The notes under the pieces are model-generated. The model was not told the DNA's origin, searched no databases, and saw nothing but the letters and a program-made list of their open reading frames with translations. This document shows positions 49,915 through 59,469 of a DNA stretch of 64,000 bases, in pieces. Position numbers and translations under genes: made by a program. Source of the DNA: JAIVGV01 sp032229975 (GTDB taxonomy: Bacteria > Acidobacteriota > Blastocatellia > Pyrinomonadales > Pyrinomonadaceae). Location of the stretch: positions 1 to 64,000 of the forward strand of contig JAVXVG010000067.1 of the NCBI GenBank assembly GCA_032229975.1. The letters run 5' to 3'. Position 1 is the first letter of the stretch; each line of letters starts with the position of its first letter.

Positions 49915-51411
49915 TTAGTTGCCCTGCACCTTCGAGGAGAAGACCTCTTCCATGGCGAGGCTGCGGCTGCAACCACTGATGCTATCGAGTTGCCGCCGGC
50001 TGTCCGTCCACACCGGATAGGCGAAGCCGCCGAAAGCGACGATGCCTTCATAGTCGCCCTGCTGGTTGCCGTAGTTGATGCCGTTGCAGGGGAAGAGCCC
50101 GTTGCAGTCGTGCTCGTTCGAGCCGATGCTCGTCACACGCACGTTCGGGAGCCACGTCGCGCCGCCGTCCTTCGACTGCGAGAGGTAAACGTCCGTGCCG
50201 TAACGGAAGCCCGTCCAGTCGTTGCGCGTATCGTAGAAGGAGACATAGACATCGCCGCTTGTGGGATCGACCGACATCCAGTGGTTGAAGCGATCCACGA
50301 GGGCCAGACGGTCTGTCACCGGCCCGGCGTGCGTCCACGTGCTGCCCTTATCATCGGAGTAAGACATGAAGATGTCGGTCGTGCCCGAAGCGGTGCGATC
50401 CATCCACGAACAATAGATGCGCCCGCGATGAGGGCCCGTCGAGCGATCAACGTCGAGCGTCGGATAGACGAGCGCGCCACGGAAAGATTCCGCCGGGATG
50501 GCAATGTCAAACGGGAGCGTCTTCGTGGAGATGACACCCTGCGTGCCCCACGTCTGTCCGCCGTCGGTCGAACGGTTAAACGCGATGGTGTTTGCGCTGT
50601 AATCGTTCCACGCGACGTAGAGCGTGCCATCGGGGGCGACGGCGGGCGATGCGCCGATGGCGTGTCCCTGTCCCTGTGGATCGTCCGCGCGCGTGACGGT
50701 GAACGTCGCGCCATGATCGCGCGAGGTGGCGACGCGCAGGCCGCCGCTCGTCGAGCCGCCCGTGGCTGCGTCCCAAGCGATATAGACGTTATCGCGGAAG
50801 CGGCTCGTGCTGTTCGTGTCGGTCGTGATCATCGGCTTGTCGTTGAAGTGGTTGCTGCCGCCGTCGTAAGAGAAGAAGGTGACGGACGGATAGGTCTTGC
50901 CGCCATCGGTCGAGCGCGCAACGCCCATCTCAGAGCCGTTGACGCCCGATCCGTTGCCGAAGAAGACGACGATGTAGCCGTAGAAGAGATTGCCGCGCGT
51001 GTCGAAGGCGAGCGTCGGGTCGGAGCCGAAGTTGTAACTGTTCGCGCCCTGCGCGGGTGGCAGAGGCAGATCGACGCCGCCCCACGTCGCGCCGCCTTTC
51101 GACGAATAGTAGCCGCGCATCGGCAGACGGAAAATCTCGTTCGAGCCTGCGGCGAGCTGCCGCGCGTTCAAGGGGTTGAGCGTGATGTAAGTCTCGCTCT
51201 GCGGGCCACACTCGTTCGACACGTCAAGGTTGTTGCCGAAGCTGAGTGAGGTGGTCGCGCCGCCGTCGCCGAGCGGGGCGTTATTTTTCATGTACTGATA
51301 CTTGTCCCACCACGTCGGGTTGTTCTGGTTATTGGTTTGCGAGAAGGCGGTGGCAGACGTGATCGAACAGACGAGGGCCAACGCCGTGATGAGAGTAAGT
51401 CGTGCGCGCAT
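49915..51411 (-). CDS. Secreted BNR/sialidase-like repeat protein
   Basis: 498 residues with a signal peptide (LITALALVCSITSATAFS). Repeated Asp-box steps S-x-D-G-G-x-T-W occur as STDGGKTYP, STDGGQTWG, DDKGSTWTHAG and SKDGGATWL. It is a beta-propeller of the sialidase fold. No clear sialidase arginine triad is seen, so it may be a binding or unknown glycoside-related protein. Single gene, minus strand. Confidence 0.85.
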   Translation of the reverse strand: MRARLTLITALALVCSITSATAFSQTNNQNNPTWWDKYQYMKNNAPLGDGGATTSLSFGNNLDVSNECGPQSETYITLNPLNARQLAAGSNEIFRLPMRGYYSSKGGATWGGVDLPLPPAQGANSYNFGSDPTLAFDTRGNLFYGYIVVFFGNGSGVNGSEMGVARSTDGGKTYPSVTFFSYDGGSNHFNDKPMITTDTNSTSRFRDNVYIAWDAATGGSTSGGLRVATSRDHGATFTVTRADDPQGQGHAIGASPAVAPDGTLYVAWNDYSANTIAFNRSTDGGQTWGTQGVISTKTLPFDIAIPAESFRGALVYPTLDVDRSTGPHRGRIYCSWMDRTASGTTDIFMSYSDDKGSTWTHAGPVTDRLALVDRFNHWMSVDPTSGDVYVSFYDTRNDWTGFRYGTDVYLSQSKDGGATWLPNVRVTSIGSNEHDCNGLFPCNGINYGNQQGDYEGIVAFGGFAYPVWTDSRRQLDSISGCSRSLAMEEVFSSKVQGN

Positions 51412-51579
51412 CTGGGATGCTCCTTATAACTTGAGTTGTGTAACGGATGACCAACCGGCAAACGCTTTGGTCGGGCGGGCATGCCCGGCTGCGGTCGCAG
51501 ATCAGAGGATGTGCAGGAAATAAATAAGCTAATTCGCGGCGCGAGTCAATATCAGGAAAGAACTCACCGCCGCAGACGC

Positions 51580-51640
51580 AGAGGACGCGAGAGGTGGCCC
51601 AGAGAAAACTTTCTTCTCTGGGCCACCTCTCGCGTCCTCT
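51580..51640. repeat. Perfect 27-bp intergenic hairpin
   Basis: 51580-51606 (beginning AGAGGACGCGAG) and 51614-51640 are perfect complements with a 7-base loop. It lies between the BNR gene promoter side and the 3' end of the M56 peptidase gene, where it may terminate the latter. Confidence 0.85.
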
Positions 51641-51667
51641 GTGATGAATGTCTCTGCGCGCTCTAGC

Positions 51668-52687
51668 TCAACTGAGGGCGGAGACGACGTGTTCGAGCGC
51701 GGCATACAAGCCGCGCATCACGTGCGGCTGCGCGGCAAGCAACGCGCTCGCGGCAAGGATGATGAGATAGCTTGCGGTCGCGGCGTGGCGGCAGACGTTT
51801 GCTGCGCGCGCGCGCTTGTCTTCGTTGTCGTCGTGCGCGTCCGCGAAGTGAAGGAGTCGATCCACGCGTTCGGCAACGTCCGCGCCGTCGCCGACGAGGA
51901 GCGAGGCGGCGCGCGGCACGTGCGCGTTCCCATCCGGCATCAGACGCGCGATCTTAACGAGCGCGGAAGCGAGCGAGATCGCCGACTGCGTGCCGCCCGC
52001 GCGCGCCGCGAACTCATCTGCCGCACTCTCTGACTCGACCGACCACGCGCGTTCAAACGTGCGCGCGAAGAGCGCGACCGGCAACACGTCGCGACAGGCG
52101 CGCATCACCGTGCGTTTCAGGTTGTCGCGCGCCGCAACGTGGCCCAACTCGTGTGCGAGCGCGGCGGCCATCTCGTCCTCGCCGAGCGCATCGAAGAGGC
52201 GACTCGCGACGAAGAGGCGCGGACGCAAGACGCCGACGACGGCCACTATCGGCAACGCGTGCTCGACGCGAAACGCGGCGACGTTGCTGCTGCCGCGCAG
52301 ATCAAGCGGCGCGGCGCGGCGCATCAAGCCGCGTCTGATGCGGCGCGTGTTGATGAGCGAGGCGACGCAACGCCAAGTCGCGAGCGCGAACCCGGCCGCC
52401 GCAACGAGCGCGAGCAGCGCGAGCTTTGCCGAGACCGCTTCGCCCGTCTCTGCCGGTTCATAAGAGAAGTAAGCGGGAACGAGCAGCGTGGTCACGGTGG
52501 CGAGCGCGAGCGCGGTCGGGACTGTCCGCAACGCGAAGATCAGATCGGCGCGCGCGCAGGGCGAGAGCCGGCGCAAAGCGACGCCGCGCATGGCGCGCCA
52601 CGCGCACGCGGCGAAGAGCGCGCCCGCAGTGTTGGCTGCGAAGAACGCCGCGAGCGCGATGCAGATGCCGATCAGGTAGTACATCAC
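51668..52687 (-). CDS. M56/BlaR1-like membrane metallopeptidase
   Basis: 339 residues. Membrane helices flank a zinc-peptidase loop with HELGH (179-183) and the acidic VESESAADEF region (about 217-226) that supplies a third ligand. No penicillin-binding sensor domain is attached, unlike true BlaR1. It lies about 60 bases downstream of the BlaI-like gene, so the pair should be a membrane-protease/repressor signalling unit; the signal is unknown. Confidence 0.85.
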   Translation of the reverse strand: MMYYLIGICIALAAFFAANTAGALFAACAWRAMRGVALRRLSPCARADLIFALRTVPTALALATVTTLLVPAYFSYEPAETGEAVSAKLALLALVAAAGFALATWRCVASLINTRRIRRGLMRRAAPLDLRGSSNVAAFRVEHALPIVAVVGVLRPRLFVASRLFDALGEDEMAAALAHELGHVAARDNLKRTVMRACRDVLPVALFARTFERAWSVESESAADEFAARAGGTQSAISLASALVKIARLMPDGNAHVPRAASLLVGDGADVAERVDRLLHFADAHDDNEDKRARAANVCRHAATASYLIILAASALLAAQPHVMRGLYAALEHVVSALS

Positions 52688-52747
52688 AAGAGACGGATCG
52701 GTTAGCCGATCATGAGGCGGCCCGTTGCCAAGTTGCCAAGTCGTTGA

Positions 52748-53191
52748 TTAACTCTTGCGCTTCAACTCTCTGCGCTTCGTTTTGATCATCGCATCGAGCT
52801 TATCGAGAAGCGCGCGGTCGCGCTCGCCAACGCGCTCGACGATGTAAGAGAGCACGGGCTCGACGCCCTCTGCGTTCGCGCCGAGCACATCTTCGAGCAA
52901 GTCCTCTTTGATGCCCTGCTCAAACTCCGCGCGCGACAGACGCGGCGCATAGAGAAAGGCCCGGCCCTCCTTGCGTCGTTCGAGAAGGCCCTTGCGATAG
53001 AGACGGTCGAGCGTCGTCATCAAAGTTGTGTAGGCGTATGTCTCGCCGAAGGCAGCGTGCACGTCGCGCACGCTCGCTTCGCCGCGATGCCAGAGACATT
53101 CGAGCACCTCGCGTTCGAGCGTGCCGAGCGCGGGCGCGACCACCTCGCGCGGGCGACGGAATCCGCGCAGCAGAAATTTCGTGACAGGCAT
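52748..53191 (-). CDS. BlaI/MecI-type repressor
   Basis: 147 residues. The winged helix (LGTLEREVLECLWHRGEASV, then YAYTTLMTTLDRLYRKGLLERR) is the BlaI family signature, with a C-terminal dimer region. It would repress this two-gene unit and be cut or released when the M56 protein is active. A short extra N-terminus (residues 1-20) may not be real. Confidence 0.9.
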   Translation of the reverse strand: MPVTKFLLRGFRRPREVVAPALGTLEREVLECLWHRGEASVRDVHAAFGETYAYTTLMTTLDRLYRKGLLERRKEGRAFLYAPRLSRAEFEQGIKEDLLEDVLGANAEGVEPVLSYIVERVGERDRALLDKLDAMIKTKRRELKRKS

Positions 53192-53305
53192 GGCGTGAAG
53201 TTTTAACCGTCGCGCATCGCACTGTCAAGAATCGCGTGCGAGGCGCGAGCGATTGCGTAGTCGATTGCGTAGTAAGGTTCGATGCGAAGTGTCTCGACGA
53301 AGAAA

Positions 53306-53342
53306 GAGAGCGCAGCCGCGTCTGTGACGCAACTGCGCTCTC
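53306..53342 (-). terminator. Rho-independent terminator-like hairpin
   Basis: GAGAGCGCAG (53306-53315) and CTGCGCTCTC (53333-53342) pair; on the minus strand the stem is followed by TTTCTTC. It lies just after the stop of the 53392 gene. Confidence 0.6.
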
Positions 53343-53391
53343 TCCGTCAGGCACGCTTGCTTGGGGCGTGCTTCTCGTTAGGAGTCTGACC

Positions 53392-53640
53392 TTACTTGGG
53401 CGCGCTGGCGATGCACTGCTTCTTGGTGGCCTTCGCGGCGGCGTTGGCGGCGGCGCGATCCTTGCCCTTCTTGCCCTTGGCGTCCTTCATTGCCGTGGCG
53501 TAGTCGTCGTTGCACTTCTTGATGGCCGCGATGTGCTCGGCAGTCGGCTTCGCCTTCTTGGCCTTGGCGAGCGTCGCGGGCACGCCGACGGAGAGTGCGA
53601 GCGCGAGCGCGAGCGCGGTGTTCTTCACGATGTTCTTCAT
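53392..53640 (-). CDS. Small secreted basic protein
   Basis: I start at ATG 53640 because AAAGGAG lies 10 bases upstream; longer frames have no such site. The 82 residues have a signal peptide (NTALALALALSVGVPATLA) and a Lys/Ala-rich mature part with two cysteines (KKCNDDY and KKQCIAS) that could form one disulfide. Not a known family; similar small periplasmic PsiF-like proteins exist. Confidence 0.7.
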   Translation of the reverse strand: MKNIVKNTALALALALSVGVPATLAKAKKAKPTAEHIAAIKKCNDDYATAMKDAKGKKGKDRAAANAAAKATKKQCIASAPK

Positions 53641-53877
53641 TTTGAGATGCTCCTTTAAAGTTTTGCTGTTACTAGTCCGGTGCATGACCGGGGGGATTCG
53701 ACATGTAACAAAGCAAGCCTGAGACCACAGATCGCGCACACCGGCGGCGACGCGTAAAGTGGCGTTTATACTAAGGAATTTCGCTGCGCGACGCACAGGC
53801 ACGGACAATGCGACCGAGGCATCGCTGTGGCTGTTTTGTCGCCGTGCGACAAACCGCCACACATCCCCGTGCTTCGA

Positions 53878-55218
53878 CTAGAGCACTGCCTCAGTCGCGA
53901 CCGCTCCGGCGGACGCCTGCTCTTCGCACAGCTCGCGCACGTCGAACTCTGTCGCTTGCGTCTGTCGCGCAGGCTCTGCGCCGTCGCGCGCACGCGCGAG
54001 GAAGGGCCGCTCGAAGAGACGGAAGAAGAGCCACGCGAAGATGAGACAGAGCGGCGTCATCACGAGCAGCGCGACGAGCGTCGCGTGGATCGGGAGCGAC
54101 TCGAACTTCCACGTTTCGAGCAGCACGAGCTGGTGCGTCAGGTACAGAGAGTATGAGATGAGCCCGACAGCGGAGAGGCGCGCGATCCACGCGGGCGTCG
54201 TGCCCTTCGCGCGCCAACCTCGCTCCGCCTCGACCGCGCGATTGAGCAAGCAGAAGAAGCCGACGCCCCACAACGGATGCAGCAAGAGCCAACCCGCGTC
54301 GTGCACGACGACGTGAGACTCGACGAGCGGCAGCACACGTGCGAGCGCAGCCGCCGCACAGAGCGCGAGCGCGCCCACGCGCAGACTCCGCGTCCAACGC
54401 GGCAACTCGACAATGCCGAACGCCGATTCAACTGCGAGCGCGCCGAGGGCCCAAGTGAACCAATGACTCAACGCCGCTTCGGGGATCGGCACGTCGATAC
54501 CAAACGTCTTGCGCAACACGGTCAAGAGCGCGAAGCAGACGACGCGCGCGGCGAGACAGACGGCGAGTGTCTTCGGCCAGTCGAAGCGGCGGCGCAGGAA
54601 GAGCAGCAAGAAGTATGCGAGGTAGAGTTGTTCTTCGATGGCGAGCGTCCAGAAGACGCTGTTGATGCTGTAGCAAGTGCGCGTGTCGAAGTTGTGCAGC
54701 ATGAGCAGGTGCGCCGCGAAATCCCACGCGAAGAACTGCGTCAACGGCAGATGGCCGGTTGCGCGCGCGACGACGAGATAGAACATGAGCGCGACGAGGT
54801 ATGGCGGGTAGAGACGGCGCACGCGCCTGCGCCAGAAGGAGAAGAATTCGACGCGCTGGCCCGTGCGACCCGTCGCGCTTGCCTTCGCCTGCGTGAGATG
54901 AATGCAGAAGCCGGAGATGACGAAGAAGAGGAAGACGCCCGCGTAGCCGTATGAGGTGATGAAGGCTGTGGGCTCTGTGACGAAACGTGCGAAGAGGCCA
55001 GAGCTTGCGCGCGGGTTGCTGGCGGCATGATAGAGGACGACGGCTAACGCCGCCGCGCCGCGCAGCGCGTCGATGCTGCGCAAGCGAGTCGCGCCGGATT
55101 TCTTCGGAGCGTCAAAGTCGCCGCGCGCCCTCTTTGTTAATGCGTCTCGGATGGGTTTCGCGAAGAAGAGGGACGCGGTTTGAGTCCCCCTTGAAGAGTG
55201 AGCCATGTCGAACGCCAC
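53878..55218 (-). CDS. Acyltransferase-3 family membrane protein
   Basis: 446 residues with about ten membrane helices. The family start RLRSIDALRGAAALAVVLYHA (about residue 46) is seen, and FVISGFCIHLTQA with an RRVRRLYPPYLVAL step follows. These enzymes O-acylate sugars, peptidoglycan or lipids at the inner membrane. The first 40 residues are poor in structure and a later start is possible. Single gene. Confidence 0.88.
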   Translation of the reverse strand: MAFDMAHSSRGTQTASLFFAKPIRDALTKRARGDFDAPKKSGATRLRSIDALRGAAALAVVLYHAASNPRASSGLFARFVTEPTAFITSYGYAGVFLFFVISGFCIHLTQAKASATGRTGQRVEFFSFWRRRVRRLYPPYLVALMFYLVVARATGHLPLTQFFAWDFAAHLLMLHNFDTRTCYSINSVFWTLAIEEQLYLAYFLLLFLRRRFDWPKTLAVCLAARVVCFALLTVLRKTFGIDVPIPEAALSHWFTWALGALAVESAFGIVELPRWTRSLRVGALALCAAAALARVLPLVESHVVVHDAGWLLLHPLWGVGFFCLLNRAVEAERGWRAKGTTPAWIARLSAVGLISYSLYLTHQLVLLETWKFESLPIHATLVALLVMTPLCLIFAWLFFRLFERPFLARARDGAEPARQTQATEFDVRELCEEQASAGAVATEAVL

Positions 55219-55398
55219 GCATCATACACAGTGACGCGCGACGCTGTCCATTTCCACGCTGCGCTTCACTAATTCCATCGCTGAGCTTTACCAATGGAGA
55301 AGAAGATCGCGTCGCGCAAACGACGGAAAGCCGCCGCGCGGATTAACGCGTGGCGGCTTTCGTTGTTCTCTTACTCTTGAGCGTCGCTTGCGGGACGC

Positions 55399-55743
55399 TT
55401 AGTGGTTGACGTTGTGATTGGCGTTGCCGTTGTGGTTGGCATTGCCGTTGTGGTTTGTGTTCGTGTTCGCGTTGAGCGACCTGATGCCGTCGGTGTTCTT
55501 GTTGCCGTTGTCGTTCGTCACGACGGCAGTTCCGGCGGGCGCAGTCCGCCCGTTCATGTTCGCGGGCAGGTTGGCGTTCGTCTCGATCACGCCGTCGCGC
55601 CCCAAGGCGTTCGCGTTCGATGTCACGTTAGCGTTCGCGCGCGATGTGTTCACGTTCGCGTTGTTCGTGTTCGTGTCGCCGCCGCAGGCGGCGAGCGCGC
55701 TGCCGAGTGCGAGCGCCGCCAGCAAAGTTATCGTCCGTCTCAT
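55399..55743 (-). CDS. Asn-rich lipoprotein
   Basis: I start at ATG 55743, since GGAGGGG lies 6 bases upstream. The 114-residue product has the lipobox LAAC (AALALGSALAACGG), then a low-complexity Asn/Thr region. It ends in five-residue repeats HNGNA. The repeat GTTGCCGTTGTGGTT-like in the DNA may expand or shrink. Function unknown; probably exposed in the periplasm or on the surface. Confidence 0.75.
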   Translation of the reverse strand: MRRTITLLAALALGSALAACGGDTNTNNANVNTSRANANVTSNANALGRDGVIETNANLPANMNGRTAPAGTAVVTNDNGNKNTDGIRSLNANTNTNHNGNANHNGNANHNVNH

Positions 55744-55795
55744 TCTGTCCCCTCCAGTTAACTTGTTCACCGCACGTTTTCAGCGCGGGGACTCT

Positions 55796-56344
55796 TTAGC
55801 GATAGATGTTCTCGCCGTGGCTGCTGCGAAACTCGTTCTCGAAGTAGTCCGCGTCCTCGTCGCTGCGCGCGTTGACGCCCATCACGACGCCGCCGTTCTT
55901 CACACCAGCCTCATACTCCTTCGCGCGATCCTCTGGGATGCCATGACCGACCAGCGCGCCGACGAGACCGCCGGTCGCCGCGCCCGCGCCCGCACCTGCG
56001 AGAGCCGCCGCGAGTGGCCCTGCGACGAGCAGACCAATGCCGGGCAGCGCGACGGACGTGCCGATGGCCGCGAGAGCGGCGAGCGTCGCGCCGACCGTGC
56101 CGCCGATAGCCGCGCCCTTGCCCGCGCCTTCCCAAGCCTTCGTGTCGAGTTCAGAGCCCTTGTTGTCGGTGTCTGAGAAATATTTCTTGCGCGTGTCGTC
56201 GGTCATCATGAGGTTCACATCGTCTTTGCCGTAACCGCGTGTGCCGAGTGCGCCGTAGGCTTTCTCCGCGCTGTCGCGATCCTTGAAAAGTCCCGTCACC
56301 ATGCGTGAACGACCCGTTGTTGCTGCGCCTGTTGTGTCTGTCAT
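55796..56344 (-). CDS. General-stress-type glycine-zipper protein
   Basis: 182 residues. The start RMVTGLFKDRDSAEKAYGAL, then GYGKDDVNLMMTD, matches the heat-induced/general stress domain (YflT/17M type). The middle is a long Gly/Ala zipper (GAAIGGTVGATLAALAAIGT) that could enter a membrane. It lies near a GlsB-type gene, so both may belong to an envelope-stress set. Confidence 0.8.
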   Translation of the reverse strand: MTDTTGAATTGRSRMVTGLFKDRDSAEKAYGALGTRGYGKDDVNLMMTDDTRKKYFSDTDNKGSELDTKAWEGAGKGAAIGGTVGATLAALAAIGTSVALPGIGLLVAGPLAAALAGAGAGAATGGLVGALVGHGIPEDRAKEYEAGVKNGGVVMGVNARSDEDADYFENEFRSSHGENIYR

Positions 56345-56454
56345 GTTTGCTTCCTCCGGTTTTGAAAGTTGGTTGATGAATTGATCGCGGACGACTCAAG
56401 CAACGCCGCAACGCGATCCGTCTTACCTGTAAACGACTACGAGATCGAGCGAGC

Positions 56455-56748
56455 TTAAACTCCCGACCCCATACTCTTGCCCTTGATGAGCCTGTAGATC
56501 GCCAGCAAGATAATTGCGCCGATAACCGCCAGCACGAGGCTCATCAGGAAGCCGGGGCTGGTGTATCCACCGGCGTCGTTCGCGCTGCCATAGCCCAAGA
56601 GCGATCTGCCGATGAAGCCGCCGATGATCGAGCCGACGATGCCGATCAAGATCGTGACGATCACGCCGCCGGGGTCTTTACCCGGCATGATGGCTTTGGC
56701 GATGAAGCCTGCGATCAGACCTAAAATGATGTAAGCAATAATCCCCAT
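56455..56748 (-). CDS. GlsB/YeaQ/YmgE-family membrane protein
   Basis: 97 residues with three membrane helices: IIAYIILGLIAGFIAKAIMPG, then VTILIGIVGSIIGGFIGR and LVLAVIGAIILLAIYRLI. The MPGKDPGG loop is the family signature. Known members are stress-related, of unclear function (formerly transglycosylase-associated). Longer than typical by an extra loop. Confidence 0.9.
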   Translation of the reverse strand: MGIIAYIILGLIAGFIAKAIMPGKDPGGVIVTILIGIVGSIIGGFIGRSLLGYGSANDAGGYTSPGFLMSLVLAVIGAIILLAIYRLIKGKSMGSGV

Positions 56749-57013
56749 CTCTTATCCTCCTCAAGCTTGCCCGTCGTTTGATTTGCGCGCGTCGCGCACG
56801 CACCGGACGCGTCAGCCCGTATCGTTTCGATACCGAATTTGAAGCGTCACAGACGATCATGCAAAAGCTCTGCCAGAGTTGTCCCGCGTCGCACGATCTC
56901 TTCTGGATCAGTTTGGTCCGCCACCGCACATCATTCGTTTCAAGCCGCGTCGTGATAGAATCGATGCCGTCATTTGAACCCTGTACAACTTGCACGAGCC
57001 TCGCTAATTCCGA

Positions 57014-58489
57014 ATGGGAACGCTCAACATAGATCGTTATCACGCGACGATGGGCGACGCCTCGCACAAGGAGGCCGCGCGTCTGCACTCTCAACCCTTG
57101 AGCGAAGCTGAAGCGACCTTCTACATCTCGCAACGCAAGCTGCCTTACGCGCCCTGCCTCGGTCACGAACGTCTTGTGCGCCTGCTCGTCGATAGTCAGT
57201 TGGATCGTCCGCGCATACGCTTTCTCGAACAGGATCGCGGCGGACTCGAACGCTTCGCGAAGGCCGTCGAAGACATGACGTTCGTCGGTGCGATCCGTGC
57301 GGTCAGACCGGGCACGATCATCTTCGCCAACCAACCGTTCGCCGACATCACCGGCGCGTTCGGCTTGACGCAGGCGCAAGAGATCAAGTTCGAGCACGCC
57401 TTCGATCTACCTCTGACCACAGCCGCGCTCGCCATGCAGTTTCGTGAGGCGGCGGGCGACCGTTGGCTCTCCGATTTTTCTCTCAGGCGCAACGGCGACA
57501 TCGAGCGCGGCGTTGACGTAGCCACCTACGCCTTCATCGGCGGCTTCAACGACACGTCGAACATGGAGGCTGCCCATCGTCTCGACATTCCGGCGGTCGG
57601 CACAGCCGCGCACTACTGGCAACAGTCCTTCGTCGAGTTCATGTATGAGCCGGAGATCGATGCGCGCACCGGGGGGCCCAAACACTTCGAGCAGGTCGCG
57701 TTTGAACGTTGGCTCGACGCGAACCCGCAAGGGACGACGCTCTTGCTCGACACCATCGACGTGAAGATGGGCGCGGTTCACGCGGCGATGGCGGCGACTT
57801 CGACCGATGCGCGACGCCGAGCCTTCAAAGGCTTCCGCATCGATTCCGGTGATCTGGCGGAGCTTGGCGCGTGGTGTCTGAAATTTTTTGAGGCGAACGG
57901 ACTCACCCGACTCATGCCGGTCTTGACTGGCGATCTCGATGTCGAACGCGTGCGCGAGATCGTGCGCGAGTTCCCACAGGTCGCGGGCTTTGGCGTCGGC
58001 ACGAAGTTGTCGGGCGAGGTTAGAAACATCGCGGGCGTGATTTTCAAGGAGTGCGTCATCGACGGCCGGCCCACGATGAAGGTCTCCGACAATCCTGAGA
58101 AATCGACGCTGCCCGGTCGCCTCCAAATCTTTCGCGGCATCGACGCGCAAGGCTTCTACGTCGGCGACGTGACGGGTCTCGACTGTGAAGAGATCGAGAT
58201 CGACGGCGCGTCGCGTGTCGAACGACTGCTCACGCCTTTCTTTGAAGAGGGCCGTCATCAAGGCGTGCCTTCGATCAAGAAGCAGCGCGCCTTCGTCGAA
58301 GAGCAGCGCGCGCGCTTCCGCTCGCTCGATACTTACCCGCGCTCACTCAGCGAGCGACTGACTAATCTTCGCGATGAACTCGCGGCACGCGCACGCGAAG
58401 ATCATTCGGGATGGGAGCGCGTGCTGCGCCTGCCCGACGAACTCGCCGAAGATTTGAGCGACGAGCGCGAACATAGCATCATCGCCTGA
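57014..58489 (+). CDS. pncB: Nicotinate phosphoribosyltransferase
   Basis: 491 residues. NAD salvage: nicotinate plus PRPP (and ATP) to nicotinate mononucleotide. Seen are FLEQDRGGLERFAKAV-type steps, a GTAAHYWQQSF region, FRIDSGDLAELGAW and FGVGTKLSGEVRNI. These are the PncB substrate and phosphate sites. The start at 57014 (GTLNIDRYHATM) is close to the family start; no good ribosome site is seen. Confidence 0.88.
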   Translation: MGTLNIDRYHATMGDASHKEAARLHSQPLSEAEATFYISQRKLPYAPCLGHERLVRLLVDSQLDRPRIRFLEQDRGGLERFAKAVEDMTFVGAIRAVRPGTIIFANQPFADITGAFGLTQAQEIKFEHAFDLPLTTAALAMQFREAAGDRWLSDFSLRRNGDIERGVDVATYAFIGGFNDTSNMEAAHRLDIPAVGTAAHYWQQSFVEFMYEPEIDARTGGPKHFEQVAFERWLDANPQGTTLLLDTIDVKMGAVHAAMAATSTDARRRAFKGFRIDSGDLAELGAWCLKFFEANGLTRLMPVLTGDLDVERVREIVREFPQVAGFGVGTKLSGEVRNIAGVIFKECVIDGRPTMKVSDNPEKSTLPGRLQIFRGIDAQGFYVGDVTGLDCEEIEIDGASRVERLLTPFFEEGRHQGVPSIKKQRAFVEEQRARFRSLDTYPRSLSERLTNLRDELAARAREDHSGWERVLRLPDELAEDLSDEREHSIIA

Positions 58490-58495
58490 TCGTTT

Positions 58496-58546
58496 AGAGT
58501 TCACGCTTCAGCGTGCTCTTTTAAGCCACGCTGAAGCGTGAACTCT
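58496..58546 (+). terminator. Perfect 20-bp hairpin after pncB
   Basis: 58496-58515 and 58527-58546 are full complements (AGAGTTCACGCTTCAGCGTG) with an 11-base loop. It starts 7 bases after the pncB stop and most likely ends that transcript, though no T run follows. Confidence 0.8.
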
Positions 58547-58580
58547 GAACATCACGCAACAGCGAACAGGGTCAACCGAT

Positions 58581-58949
58581 ATGAAACGAATCATCATCAT
58601 CATCATCGCGGGTCTCTGCGTCGCCGCGCTCGCGCCCGCGTGCAGTAGATCGAATAACTTGATCGAAGGTCGCGTCGAGTCACGGGTCGGCACGCACGCA
58701 GTCGTCGTCACGGACTGTTATCGCACGAGCGTGCCCGCGCCGCAGAAGATTGAAGACTCTTCGACTGCCGGGCACGAGACCTATCGTTACACTCCCTGCC
58801 GCGACGCCGACGTTCTCATCCAAGACGAAGAGCTGAGCGTCAACGGCACGGCTTACGGTCGGCTGAAGCAGGGCGACAGCGTCACGGTCGATCACGGCGA
58901 GGTCTTGATCAACGAGCGCGCGGCGAATGTCGCAGCCTCTCGCAACTGA
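58581..58949 (+). CDS. Small lipoprotein, unknown function
   Basis: 122 residues. A very hydrophobic signal (RIIIIIIAGLCVAALAPAC) ends in a lipobox cysteine at 21. The mature part is mixed beta, with three further cysteines and LSVNGTAYGRLKQGDSVTVDHGEVLI. No family recognised. Confidence 0.75.
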   Translation: MKRIIIIIIAGLCVAALAPACSRSNNLIEGRVESRVGTHAVVVTDCYRTSVPAPQKIEDSSTAGHETYRYTPCRDADVLIQDEELSVNGTAYGRLKQGDSVTVDHGEVLINERAANVAASRN

Positions 58950-59000
58950 CCGGCCGCGTTGCGCGCGTCGTCCAACTTAGTCTCCAATGCGAGGTCGTCC

Positions 59001-59363
59001 ATGAAAACTTTAATCGCGCTGCTCGTGCTATCTCTCTGTTGCGTCGGGCACGCGCAGTCGGGTCGCGGCTCGATGCGCGGCTACGTTGACTTCGAGGACA
59101 TCAGCTACAACGATATGCCTGCGAGCAAAGTCCGCGCCCGCGTCGAGCTGCGCGGCGTGACAGAATACAATCGCGACGTGCTCTACAAGACGGAGACCGA
59201 CGAGCACGGCCTATACAACTTCGGCCCGATAAGTTTGGGCGAGTTCAAGCTCAGCATCTCCGCGCCCGGCTACACAACTTACGAGACCACGCTTCTCATC
59301 CCATCCGACTTCGAGTGTCACCTCGCCACCGCTCTCAAGAAGGCTCGCGGCAAAACGCGCTGA
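59001..59363 (+). CDS. Secreted carboxypeptidase-regulatory-like protein
   Basis: I start at ATG 59001 (site GAGGTCG 6 bases upstream), giving 120 residues. The signal peptide is LIALLVLSLCCVGHAQ. The domain has RVELRGVTEY, then TDEHGLYNFGPISLGEFKLSISAPGYTTY, the CarboxypepD_reg/Cna-B-like fold. Periplasmic or secreted; partner unknown. Confidence 0.8.
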   Translation: MKTLIALLVLSLCCVGHAQSGRGSMRGYVDFEDISYNDMPASKVRARVELRGVTEYNRDVLYKTETDEHGLYNFGPISLGEFKLSISAPGYTTYETTLLIPSDFECHLATALKKARGKTR

Positions 59364-59469
59364 TCCGATACATCACGGCTTCCGCCCGCAACGCATTCCT
59401 CACCGCCCGCGATCTCGTGTATAATTCGCACACTCTCCGCACAGTCTAAAAAGTTTTGGAGTTAACGAC

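Noticed and set aside
49990..51249. Long plus-strand frame opposite the BNR-repeat gene, and similar antisense frames (for example 60921-62222 minus, 4-561 plus)
   Set aside because: They mirror well-recognised genes and owe their length to G+C bias; none shows domains of its own.
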